Positions 1 through 11,625 of a stretch of 64,000 bases of DNA are shown here, piece after piece. The notes under the pieces are model-generated. The model did no database searches, was not told the origin of the DNA, and saw nothing but the letters and a program-made list of their open reading frames with translations. This DNA is from Odontesthes bonariensis (lineage: Eukaryota > Chordata > Actinopteri > Atheriniformes > Atherinopsidae), in NCBI RefSeq assembly GCF_027942865.1, contig NC_134509.1, positions 27,028,697-27,092,696 on the forward strand. The letters are read 5' to 3'. Position numbers and translations under genes: made by a program. Every line of letters starts with the position of its first letter. Position 1 is the stretch's first letter.

Positions 1-421
1 GTTTCATGATCCACTTTGGGAGGTTACCAAAACTAATGTTGTGCATTTAGTTTAACTATATGTGTCATAAATCAACACCGGGATTACCTATACAGGTTTA
101 CAATATAGAATAATTAGATCTGCATGGTGCTCTATAATACATTATAGCTCCTCCTATGTTCTAATATGCTGTATTTCAGATTTAAAATACAATTTGACTG
201 CTTTCTAATATGCAGTGAGGCTTTTGAGGCCTAACTGTGGTCAGATATCAGGTCAAAGGCAACCCTTTAGGCAGAAGAACATTGTGGACCAGTGTCATAG
301 AGGCTAAGTTTTTTTTTTGGTAAGGTGAAACTGAGTTAGAATATTGGGGCTCAGTACTTTTGATCATTTTAATCTATTTTTCGACAGTCCACTGAAAACC
401 CATCATACTTACACCACTTAC
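1..421 (-). other. Part of an htra3 intron
   Basis: Minus-strand sequence downstream of the 33-nt exon at 422-454, whose donor (GTAAGT) lies just left of it. I see no further htra3 exon here; the continuation must lie left of the window. AT-rich with no recognisable repeat. Confidence 0.6.
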
Positions 422-3322
422 CAAGTTTACAAGGGGTCCTCCAGAATTGCCATACTTCTCGCAAATATGAAAGATAAGAAATAAAAATAAACATTACGTA
501 ATTATCAAAATGACTATACAGAATCAAGGTATTGTAAAAAAAAAAAATGTAATTATCATGTACACATGCATGTATATGTATCCGTGTGCTCACATTAATA
601 ATGGCATCAGTCTGGATGTAGTCCATGTCAGAGTCCTTGATACCCAGCTCTTTGCCATCTCTCTGTGCTGTACTGACGATACCTATAGTCATGGTGTTCT
701 GCAGGGCAAAGGGGCTGCCGATGGCAACAACAAACTCCCCGGGTCTCAGATCAGCCGAACGGCCCAGAGACAGCACATGAAGCTTCTTCTGCTCTCATAC
801 GGACAGACGCAGTGAAGATTTAAAAAGACACAGGAGGGAATGGATGTAAGTTTAAAAGAAGAGTACAATGAATGAAAGCAAAATAGTAGGGAGGAAGAGT
901 TTATAGCTTACAAAACAGTCCAAGTATGTCAGATGTGGGTGTGAGAATACACACATCAGCGCTGTGTCTGTGAGTCACAGAGTTAGTGTTTATGAAAGCA
1001 TTCCTGCTAGCCCTATGATTTCTAGCAGGAAGCTGTCAGAACTTGGTGCAAAAAACTGTCAGAATGTTTCATGTTGGCTTGTTCAAGGGTCATGGAAGCC
1101 ACAGAAAAAAAAAAGAAGTACCGGTAGTTTTTCATATTTCATCATTTTGGAAACAGAGACAGGTGAGAGTTTCAGGATCAGTGCTTGTGTTCTCACCTGT
1201 GGATTGACCTTGATAGTGGCTATGTCCGCCTTCCTGTCCACATATCTAATCACAGCCTCGTACGCATCCCCATCGTGGAGCTGAACACGCAACTGGGGCC
1301 TCCATCTCACTGTTGCAGCCGTGGTTACCACGTGAGCGTTGGTCACAATCACACCTGAGTGGGTCACGATGAAACCAGAGCCACTGGAAAGACGGGTGTG
1401 GTCACCAAACAGAGGATGTCTGAAGAGAAAAAGAGGAAGGAAAACTTTTGTTCATTTCACATTCTGGTTGTCCTGTGTGGCATACAGATAGGGAGGCTTA
1501 ATTTGCAGAAGTCAATATCATAAAACCACGGCAGAGAAGACAAAGCAGCACACTGGTGGGGCCACATTTCTTTCTAAAAAATAACAAGAACACATTATGC
1601 TACACAAAAGAATTTCATTCTAGTTTTTCAATTCATAGAGGGAGAAAACATCACTGTGCCACACATAATAAACTAAAATCTCTTCTGAATATTGTCAGAT
1701 GAGAATTAAGACTACGACTCACTCAACAGCACACAGTCACACATATCACACCTTACAAATAGTTCAATGTGGACAACAGCAGGCGCTATTTTCTCCACTA
1801 CATCAGCGATGAAGTTGAACTTGTAGCGAGGGCTGCTGGAACGGAGCAGGGAACGACCTATACTGACATGAAGAACCCACTGCATTAATACAGAAAGACA
1901 ACTTACATGGATACACACACACACACATAGCACATCATTCACAACCATGACTGTAGGATTGAATTGCAATTTCAGTCCTTAAAATGTAGATTTCTGCATG
2001 TATACTCATCTGAGAAAAAAAGTGAGAATATAGTCATGTAGCATAAATGAAAACAGTGCAAACATAATATATCAAATGTTGAATTATTTTTTAATTTGAT
2101 GCCAGAGACACATCTAGAAAAAGGACAGGGGAAATAGAAGACTTGAAACAATGTGTAATGCTTAAAGAAATAAGAAAAGAAAACAGTGGACAACTAATGA
2201 GGTTGTCTTAGGCATAAAAACATTTGTATTGTATATGTATTATTAGTGTTATTCAAGAGTCACTGTTGTATAAGCTGATAACTATGGTATTGTTTTTTTT
2301 TTTGGGTAGAAGCTTCAGAAAAAGTCCTTTGGGCTTTCTGTCTGTCATTGCCCTTTTTTGTCTTTCTTTATCATTTTTGTATATTTTAAATGCTGGATTA
2401 ACTAAACAAAATAAACTAAACAAAGACCCAGTTTGATACGGATTTAAACTCTTTTAAGAAATATATGCTGCCATCCAGTTGACGTTTGAGGCCTTGCTTA
2501 TTTCAGAAAACAGTGCCAAACTCCTTTCTGCACATATAAAAAATAGCAAGATCATAAAAAAGAGATCATGTGCTAAACCTTCTCGCCTGTAGTCCAGACC
2601 TGTCATCCGCGGACATAAACATTAAAATAACAAAAGGAAGTGCTCCTTCTCCAAACTGTGCTGTGAAAAAGAGGTGAGGTTAGAGACGTGCTTCTAGCAT
2701 CATTCTGTTAAAAAGGTGCACATATTCTTTCAAAAACAAATCAAATTAAACATAGCAGTTTTTGTTTACTTACACAAAGGATTTAAATTATTTGCAAATC
2801 ATTGCATTTTTTCATCTATATCTAAAGGGTTAAAGCAGTCCTACCTGCGCCTGGAGACGAACAGGGTCCTTTGTGCGCTTGGCTCACTGAGGGTCTTTCC
2901 TTCTGGACAGCTTTTCGACTGGTTGCTTTCAACTTACACACATTACCGTACGTCTTGCCGTCGCTTCCACACACCTCATAGTCCGTCTTACACCTACAGA
3001 CCCCTTTGGAGCCTCTCCGCCTCTCCGTGGAAAGCAGCTTACACTCCAGGCCATCCCCGCAGGGCAGGTCATTCTTGCGGCCGCAGGGGTCCCCCTCGCT
3101 TGGAGAACATACCAGGCAGCAGTTACATCTGTCCGGCACGTACCCGCCGGTGCAGCTCGGGCTCGGACACGAGCTCACGTCGCACCGGGAAGCGCATTTG
3201 TCAGAGCGCAAGGTTTCAGAAAGGTCGTGCGTAAAGAGAAACAAAGCTGCAAATAAAACAAAATGCATTGTGACGAACACTGACAACCCCAGAAGCTTGG
3301 ACAAATTAATTTCTACCGTCAT
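422..3322 (-). CDS. htra3: HTRA3 serine protease, 5' part (5 exons; gene runs off the left edge)
   Basis: Secreted trypsin-like serine protease of the HtrA family; HTRA3 acts on extracellular matrix and dampens TGF-beta signalling (family knowledge). Coding exons on the minus strand: 2845-3322, 1752-1857, 1197-1419, 594-788 and 422-454, all with GT-AG borders and matching phase. Exon 1 encodes a hydrophobic leader, a Cys-rich IGFBP module ([24 protein letters not shown]) and a Kazal-like module ([12 protein letters not shown]). The protease domain shows catalytic His in TNAHVV, Asp in KADIATIK and Ser in [11 protein letters not shown], the last in a 33-nt micro-exon. [14 protein letters not shown] and [16 protein letters not shown] favour HTRA3 over HTRA1 or HTRA4. 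The remaining protease end and the PDZ domain are outside the window. Two in-frame starts exist, at 3322 and 3268; the inner one gives a more typical signal peptide. An a/b paralogue cannot be assigned. Confidence 0.92.
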
Positions 3323-4828
3323 AAAATCATAGCAAATATACTATAAACTGCATCCGAGTTGATAGAAGTAGCTGCAGTTTCTGGTGACGACTGGAAAATG
3401 GTCAAGAACGCTTCTCAGAGCTTTGTTTAGATTTAACTAAAGCATGGCCAGTCATCCATGTCCGCATATTTTCACAGCGCTGCGGCTTTAGTTGACTCAG
3501 TTTTCAGATCGACTTGAACTTGGAGCCTTGCAGAGCTCTACAGCCCGGGAGCTAGTCGTGAAATGGACCCGGTGTCGTGCCAAGGTAGTTATCACTGCCA
3601 CAATATACGCGGGAGGGTGCACTCATTCAGCAGAGGTGGATCTACAGTATGGCACTTCATTTTCCGCACGTAAACCGAAAATATAGCTATTGTCAACCTT
3701 TTAATTGATTGTTCAAGGTTTGTTGTTTGATCTAGAACTGTACAGAGTTTTTCGTACCTTTACTCCACGTTTCCATTGCAAACAAACACTTTTTAATGCA
3801 AGTCCTGATACAAGTTTCTGTTGCACAGCGTATTTTCATATATCACATGTTTAATCTTTCACATTTTTCAGATTGTTGTAGTAGACGTTTCTGGCTGTTT
3901 TTTTTTTTTTTTCCAGAAAAAAAAGTATGCAAACTCCACACAGAAAGGGCCCAGTCGGGATTCGAACCGGGAACCCTCTGACTGTGATGTGACCGTGCTA
4001 AGCACCATGTCAGATCATGTTTCATCACTCTCGACAATATGGTGAGGTGGGGTCTTTTTATACAAAGGTTAAACAGGAATATCAGTGAAGTTAGGCTTTT
4101 CTGGCTGTAGGCCTACAGTTTATAATTAAACATTATGTTTATTTCACATGTTGGACAATCTTTCATCACTCCAGTAAAAATTGGGATGTTTCATCTTTCT
4201 TTGTTAAAGATGGAGGGGGCAAACTTGGCAAGATTATGGTTTCATTTTTTTATTTTCAAGACCCCTGGTGTGGGCGCAGTGGGGCTGCTCCACTGGAGCG
4301 TCAAATGTAACATTGCGGATTTATTTAATATTTATTGATTCAAAAAAGTGTGTGTTTAACTCAAAAGAAAATGCAAGTGGATATCCAACAAGCTGTAACA
4401 CCCAACAACAAGGAACATAATCTGGAGTAAAGAGGTAGATTAACATAAATGTGACATGCTCAACATGTCAGTCAAAAGAATAAAATGTAAGACAGCCTGG
4501 ACGCAGAAGGCTGTGTGAGGGGATGGAAGGCTGAGGGGAGCAGAGCTGCATGCTCCCAACCCACAGAAGAGTCAGAATTCAGCCAACTGCTGAAAACACT
4601 GAAACCATCTTTTGAGCTATGATCAGAAACGGAAGTCGCCACCTGGATGTCACCCAGCGGCTTGTAAACTGTGGTTTTAAAGCCTCCAGGTTGGCATTCA
4701 GGCATCACTGTGTTGGTGTACATAGAGCTGGAAGTGACTATAATTGGAAAAGCTACTGATACCATGATGAGTGAGAGAAAAGGTTTGGACTTAGTATTTC
4801 ATCAGAGGGGTGGGTTTTTGAATGGGAG
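3323..4828. other. Intergenic region upstream of htra3
   Basis: Upstream flank of htra3 on the minus strand, probably including its promoter near 3330-3650, where GC content is locally higher. No TATA box was recognised. It contains one SINE fragment (listed separately). The open frames at 3492-3686, 4135-4338 and 4472-4765 match no family I know. Confidence 0.5.
3913..4014 (-). mobile_element. tRNA-derived SINE fragment (head region)
   Basis: Read on the minus strand this resembles the head of a common fish SINE: a TTAGCAC-like A-box area, a GGTTCGAATCCC B box, then CTTTCTGTGTGGAGTTTGCA. The B-box motif is intact, but the flanks do not fold into a clean tRNA and the segment merges into an A-rich stretch, so it is a retroposed fragment and not a tRNA gene. 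Confidence 0.7.
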
Positions 4829-5063
4829 TCTTTAAAGGACTTATGAAACGAATTTTAATTGTTGGAATTTCACAGTTTTTGCTGCTGATTCTAAAGGTTC
4901 CAAGCCTTGCGATTAAAATGAGATATTGTCTGGATAATAATTTATCCGGGAAGTCATGTTAAAACGGGCTCAAAAGGAGCCACATTTTGTCTTTTTGTGC
5001 GAATTCATTTTTTTATGCGTGACGTCATAAGGTTGACACAGAAGTTCTAGTCGTCTAACTGTA

Positions 5064-5276
5064 ATGGCGGCGTCAATGGCTAAGACATCAAAGCACGGTG
5101 GAAAATATTGTGTTGCTCGGCCAAATGGTGTTAGTTGCAAAAATAACAGCTTCACTGAAGACATCTCTCTGCACATGTTTCCCAAACTAAAAAATACTGG
5201 AACTGAGGCTGACAAGGAGAAGGCAAAGACAAGAGCACGGTGGATCGTATCACTGCCTGCTGCCGCCTGCCGATAG
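5064..5276 (+). pseudogene. THAP zinc-finger gene fragment of the transposon
   Basis: Short frame of 70 codons. Residues 14-41 carry the Cys-rich start and SLHMFPK block of THAP domains, followed by RARW where the family has an R-x-x-W helix. After about residue 63 similarity stops and unrelated sequence with a stop follows. No transposase catalytic region was recognised downstream. Treated as a broken transposon gene. Confidence 0.55.
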
Positions 5277-5870
5277 CTGCACCTGTTACGGTGTTTGCTG
5301 CTCGGAAGCTGCTCGGTCTGCTCTTCGGTCTATCCAGCTAGAATTTGGCGCCGTTGTGAGTGGCTGGCCGTCTACCTCTGCTAGCTTTTTTTGTGTTTTG
5401 TCATGTTTTTATCGTTTTCATCACTATGATCGCCTGAGTCTCTTGAAAATCAGAGATTCTGTGGACATTAAATCGATCACGTCAACGATCAGACAAAGCC
5501 ACCGCCACCTATTTTGGCGTCTGTGCCCTCTTACCTATGGCATCTACCTGGTCGGTTGCCACGCAACAGCCGTCGCAGAAGACGTGGAAAGAGAGGTGGA
5601 GCAATATGCCGGCTGAAAGCCCACCTGGCTTTGCCCTCCACCAACAACGCTCGCCATCTGCTGTCTGGTCTCTCCGGTGATTGCGCCGGCTACGACATCC
5701 GAGGCTCCGTGGATCAGTCCTACCGATGGCTGCTGTCAGTCGTGCCGAGGCCGGGTGCCCATCTCCCTGCCGCCGACCCGTGAGGATCCGCAGATGGGGC
5801 CGCGCACTGGAGGATCTCCGACCCGTTAATCCACGCCATTGTTTATTAAGCTTACATTAAAACCATGTTA
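5253..5870 (+). mobile_element. Foreign insert inside the THAP element, possibly a LINE fragment
   Basis: A GC-richer block interrupts the THAP gene right after its R-x-x-W codons. The frame starting at 5514 contains an Arg-rich run (RRRRRGKRGG) followed by CRLKA, similar in style to the N-terminal region of fish non-LTR retrotransposon ORF2 proteins. There is no reverse-transcriptase core, so the identity is tentative. Confidence 0.35.
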
Positions 5871-6523
5871 TTATCACATACGTTTTTTTTAAGTGGCTGG
5901 ATTTCAATGTGCCACTTCGTTAGGTTTCAACGTGTCAAAGACAGCGCAGCAGAATGCCATATCTGCGAAACCGGCATGTTCAAATCTTTTCCAGTTTACC
6001 ACAGCAAACATACACTATTGTGTCATTTGATTGATAACATCTTAATAATAATCAGCGTGTAGTAGGAGCGATGGCTGTTTTGTGCCCGCCGATCCTGTGC
6101 CGAAAATGGTAACTTTCTTTCATTTCCATTACCCATACGGGAGGTGCAGAGAGCCTCTACAATATAGATATTAAATCGATTTGTGTGGCTTAAATTCAAC
6201 GAAAGTTTTTCCACATAATGTTAGAGGTGTGTTCTTTCGACCTGCTGATGTTTGTATCAGAATTTTGGTTCCTTTATGAGATATAGGTCCATCAAATGTA
6301 TGTTGTTTTCGCAGCCAGCCATACTAGCAAATAAGGGAGTCAACACTATGACGTCACGGTCACGTGGCCAATTTCGCACCAAAGGCCACATAATTCACAC
6401 TTTTAAATGGCCGTTTTAACAAGTTATGCCTGGAAAATTTAGTTCAAGTTGGATTGATGGTTTTAGAAAACGACAAAAATTTAATTTGAATGATAGATGA
6501 ACATTCGTTTCAGTTCATCTTTA

Positions 6524-7059
6524 AGATATCCAGCATCCAAAGAAATTGTATAAATCTGAGCTCTTCACTTAATTCCCAGGCATTAATTCACCCCATCTCA
6601 ATAAACTTTGAAGACCTTAAGAGGTTAGTGTTTCTTTGAATCCTTTAAGGGCACTGGTTTGAACTTTGGAAGCTTTTATGAACTTTAGGAGTCACTGTGT
6701 CAGCCCTGTTAGCTCCAGGTGTGAGACTGGATTAGAACTCTTTAACATTAGGGGATCCTTAATGTTGAAAAGCAGGGGATTTAAACTCATGACTGAATAT
6801 ATATTTTAAAGTCTAACATCCAAAGGGAAGAATCAGATCTGATCAGAAAGTAGGTCATGGTTCTGGGTGGCGTGTCTCCTGTTTTGTCAGCGGTTAACCT
6901 AACAGCACCCACTGATGAGAGTTTGGAGGCGTGGACAGGACAGAAAAAGAAAATGTTTATTGATTTCACAGCAAAATAAGGCATGCATCTTTATCTGATG
7001 TTTTTTTCTTTTTTCTTTTTTACATCTGGTTGTAAATGGCTGTGCCTGCCTCTCCTGTC
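6524..7059 (-). other. mycbpap 3' UTR and flank
   Basis: Downstream of the mycbpap stop codon. A minus-strand AATAAA (plus-strand TTTATT at 6956-6961) lies about 100 bp past the stop and is a good polyadenylation signal. The rest is unremarkable. Confidence 0.5.
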
Positions 7060-10000
7060 TTAGTGCTTTGTGTTCTGTCCGCCTCCCACATTAACTTCAT
7101 CCACCAGGTCACAGAGGTTGTACACTAGGTCCTCCATGAGAGCATAAACCTGCCAGATAAACAAAGACATATAAGTTTACATGTTGATTACATGTTACAT
7201 GAAATTTGATTTTGCCCCCCTTGGGCATACCTTTTATTTAAAGATTCAGAGGGAAACAGTCGGTTGTCTGGTGATCATATCCCTTTAAAATTATATTATT
7301 TAACACTTGATATTCTGCATTCTCATGTAGGTTATTTTAAGGCATCAGTTTGTACCCCTCTTTGTTTTCCTGACAGGGTCACTGTCATAATACGTCACAA
7401 AAATGCATTTAAAATGTATTTCATTCAATTCTATCTAGCTAAATGCTATCTTATAATTAACTTTGAGGAAGACATTTTTGTAAAGTGTATAGTTTCTGTA
7501 ATGGTTGTCTGCAATATGTTGTACATGTGTTTAGGCAATGCACAATTGTGAAAAATTTCTGGTATAATCTGTGTGTTTCCGTTTTGATTTTGTCTTATTC
7601 TGGACAAATATGTTGTTTGGTTTCCCATAAACCGAATGACTCCGACATCAGATAAATAATCAACCTCAATGTTATAACTGCATTTCATATTCACAAGAAG
7701 AAAACGATTCTTTCTCACATTTAGTCAAGAATTCAAGCAATAGATTTGATTCAGTTTAACAATCCAGAGTCCAGAAGCAGTTAAAACTGAAACAGATGGT
7801 AATGAATCAAAAATATCTGAGCAGATTTATTTATTTTACTTTTCATTCCATCCCTTGTATTGTGAAAATATTGTTTAGTTATATGTTATGTATCTTAACC
7901 CTAACCCTAACCCTAACCCCTAACCCTAACCCTAACCCCTAACCCTAACCCTAACCCTAACCCTAACCCTTTTCCTCATTTGTAAATCTTGTATTATAAC
8001 ATGTTTTGAAAGTGTTGGATTTTCTCCTTAATTTTCAAAATAAGAGCAGACTGTTTCAACCTCAAAATCTATTACGCTGTATATCACAACTTACTTAGCT
8101 TTTGCAAGGGATCATAAAACAAAAACAATTTCACATTGATGTACTACAGCTGAAAGTTAATGACTTGCCTTTTTATGCAGAATCCTTGTGTAAAAGTGTA
8201 TTCTTTCTGAGTCTACACTTTGGGCATCAGGTGGCAGTCGACTGAAGCTTCCTAAACAGGTATCAGTCAGTGAGCGAGACTCCTTTCCTTGCTTTTTTAT
8301 AGAGGGCTTTCCTGTGTCATCTTTTTTTCTCCCCCTCTTTTTACTCTCCTATGGAAGGATGGGCAGCGTTAGCAACGAAGAATTGAATTAATAGCTGAAA
8401 AGCATGCAGCACTTTCGGCAAATATCTGTGTTTGCATCTTTGACAGGTGGCTTGAAATGGTGCAGATGCAATTAATTCACACCCTGGCACACAGTCCAGG
8501 AGCAGTTGGACGTTTTCACACACTGTTCTGTTTCCATGGTAACATGTGAGTAATAGGTTGAACCCTACCTATGAGTCAGACAATACACAAAGGAGAAAAA
8601 TCACTCAGCAAAATATGAGCAGATAAAATTGTGGCCCCATACCAATTCTAAAGGCCTGTCACGGTGGACAATGGAGAGAAGAACCATTAGAGGAGAGAGG
8701 AGAGAGGTCAGTTGAGCAGTGCGTCATCTTTAAACAACATCATCAATCCCTAAAATTCAGATCTGCGAGTAGGATTGGGTATAATGCAAATGGCCACATG
8801 GTGGGTAGGAGCAGAAAAGCGAAGCATTAAAAGGAATGAGTACTGGTAACACTTAGTTCTCATTATCTCACTAAACTAGTTACTCTTTAAAGGCCCTTTT
8901 AACCGGCCTGGAAAACAGAAATGGCCGCCGACACACTGTATTGCTAAGCTTGGAAAAAAGCCTCTCTTGGGGAAAAACTCTATCTACATTAGTGCGGAAA
9001 ACTGAAAGTAGAGTAGTTGATTTTTATGCTGCTGATTTTTAGTGCAAGTAAGAATCATTATAAAATCTTCAGAACCCAGTCCAGATATAATTTGACAAAT
9101 ATGACAAATGATTTTTCAGGGAATTAACCGAAAGAACATACAATTGCAGGTGTATGCATTTGTGAGAATGAGGCCGCATGCGGCCAAGTTGGAAGGAGGC
9201 AGTCAGTAGTAGCAAGACATCAGAAAGCCTTTGAATAGGAGATGAATGAAAGATGAAGTGACAGCTTTTTTGAAGTGATGAAGATGACTCGCGTTTGGAT
9301 CAGCTCTCAGCGTCAGATGAAGAGAGCTCTCATGTCTTGCGAAACATATTTCATTAATGCTTACAAGTCAAAAACCTTTGCTTCTGCTGCCACTCTGCAG
9401 CAAAACATCTTATAATTCTCAATCTCTATGTTGATGATGGTTAATCAGCTACACACAGACACACACATGCCGTCTTTCTCTTGTACTCTGTTTCAGGCAC
9501 ATTTTCTTCTCACCTCCAGGGAATTCTCATTCGTTGGTGCCTTTAACTCTCCCTTGCTGTCATCTTTGAATCTGGATCTCGACAGGCTTTGCTCCTCTTT
9601 AGCTGCAGCCTCTGCTTTTTTCTCATTCTTGTCTTCTTTGTGTGCATCACCAATCACATCTAAGATGAAATGGCAAAGTATTGAGCAGAGCAAATTTGTA
9701 GAACAGTGCAAGCCCAAATGGATTTGTGTACTTATGCGTTAAACAGTAGAGAGTTTCCTCTTTTTTTAATAAAAAACAACAACAACAACAGTTTAGACTT
9801 ATTTGGTTAAAGAAAAGTAGGATCTGTACACACATGATCGCAATTATTTCTCATAACAAATTCTTCATAGCATGGACTATACTAGAAGTTCACAAATTAG
9901 ACTAATTTTTGCTTGGAGGGTTGTGTTGCTCATTCTCTCTCTATAAAATACCCCAACAGGGTTACTTTTGGATTTAAGTCACGCAGTATACTCGACCACA

Positions 10001-11548
10001 TGATTTATGTGACTTTATGTTAAATCCTTGAATCATTATGTTATTGGAATATTCCTCTTCTATCAACCCTCTAGAAACTAAACGCTTCTTGTCAGCCAGT
10101 GCTTTGTTATGTCCACAAGCATTCATAGATTAATCTTCATGTGTCATCTCCTTACACCCTTTGCACATATGCAGTCCAACACCAACACACTCTAACATCT
10201 ATGCATCACTGCTGACATTTTGAAAGATCACATGTTTTCTAACTTATAAGTCAGTGATCAGAGGTGTAGTTGCTTTGAACTTGAATTTAAAAACTTGTAT
10301 TTTCGATACAGTTATTTGTTCTTTATTTTTCATGAAGGAATCACCTCACTTGTTAACCTAGATATGATGCCATTATTGAGAGGTGACGCTATTTTGAATA
10401 ATTTGACATCAAGTAATATGGGCATAACTCACTACTCAGAGCCAAAATATGCGAGTCTCACCAGCGTCAGAGATCATGGATTCACACTCCGTATCAATAC
10501 GCATTTCTTTTTCTGGGAGGCCTAGCAGGTTTCTCAGCCTGGCAGCTTCATCAGCCATTGTGTCCAAAAGCTGCTTCCACAGCTGCTGCCTGCAGAGGGC
10601 ACCAGACACAATCATAACATCTAGGCTTGCTACAATGACTGTGCGACTGTAGAACATCAGTTTGTGTACTGAAGATGATGTATGAATCATGAGTATCCAT
10701 GCTTTACCCTATAGTGACAGCTGGTACATAACAATATTTCAGTTCAGAGGGTTCAGAAAGTTGCAGAACCACAGAGTTGAGCTGGGCTAGACTCTCTTCT
10801 TTTGTGGGGGAGTCCAGAGTCTTTTCTTCATCAGGCAGAGACAACACAGCCTTACATACAGGAAATAAACAATTAATAAAATAAAAAGAACAAACACAGT
10901 ACATTATGTCTTTCATCCTTTCAACATGATATGAAATTAATTATACATTCAATGTTCAAAAGTTCCTTAAACTAAATATTTGAGTTATCGAACTAATATT
11001 ACAGTAATGTGTTCTTTCTTTGTTTAAATCAATAATCATTAAGTCCCAAATCAACCCAACATAACATGTGACGACCTGTCGGAGTGTGTCAACAGAGAGA
11101 TCCCAGGTGCAAGCTTGATTCACTTCTTTCCACAGTCTCTTTAGGTCTTGCACTGGCTGATCAAAGTACTGCAACTAAAACAGAGATGTGGTAGAACAGA
11201 TTGGGGTAGAAAAACAGAGGTGGCTTTGTATGCAAGCCCTTTTTAAAGGTTCAATGTTTTAATGTTTCAAATTTCTGCACAAATCAGCAGCCATCCACAG
11301 AAATATTGAACAAAAGAAACAACCTAAATGTGACCAATTAAGAATTGAACAGAGATACATCATTACAGGATTCAGATTCAGCTGAAGGACTTTATCTGTT
11401 CTGTAAAAAATGGTGGTGGCAGTATTATGTCAACTTCCTTTGTCGCATCTGTTGAAGACCCATTGTTTGATATTTTCGATCACTGCAATTATATTAAAAA
11501 AACAAAACAAACACAGAGCTATGCATGTATATATTTATATATATGCAT

Positions 11549-11625
<77 letters not shown>

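Larger units (their letters stand above)
4829..6523 (+). mobile_element. Decayed THAP-domain DNA transposon (P-element-like) with long inverted ends
   Basis: The two ends are diverged inverted repeats. The left end (4830-4852, TTTAAAGGACTTATGAAACG) resembles the reverse complement of the right end (6500-6523, CTTAAAGATGAACTGAAACG). Further in, both sides share GTTAAAACGG, GTGCGAA and GTGACGTCATA in the same order, so similarity extends about 200 bp inward. Inside, 5064-5250 encodes a start like the THAP zinc-finger genes of fish transposons (KYCVARPNGVSCKNNS, then SLHMFPK), which breaks off near 5250. Middle sequence at 5253-5870 looks foreign. Target-site duplications could not be fixed. Confidence 0.6.

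Noticed and set aside
3935-4010. tRNA gene on the minus strand
   Set aside because: It has a good B box but no complete cloverleaf, and its 3' side continues with SINE body sequence.
7895-7970. True chromosome end or head-to-head telomere fusion
   Set aside because: The repeat is short, in one orientation only, and sits inside an intact gene.
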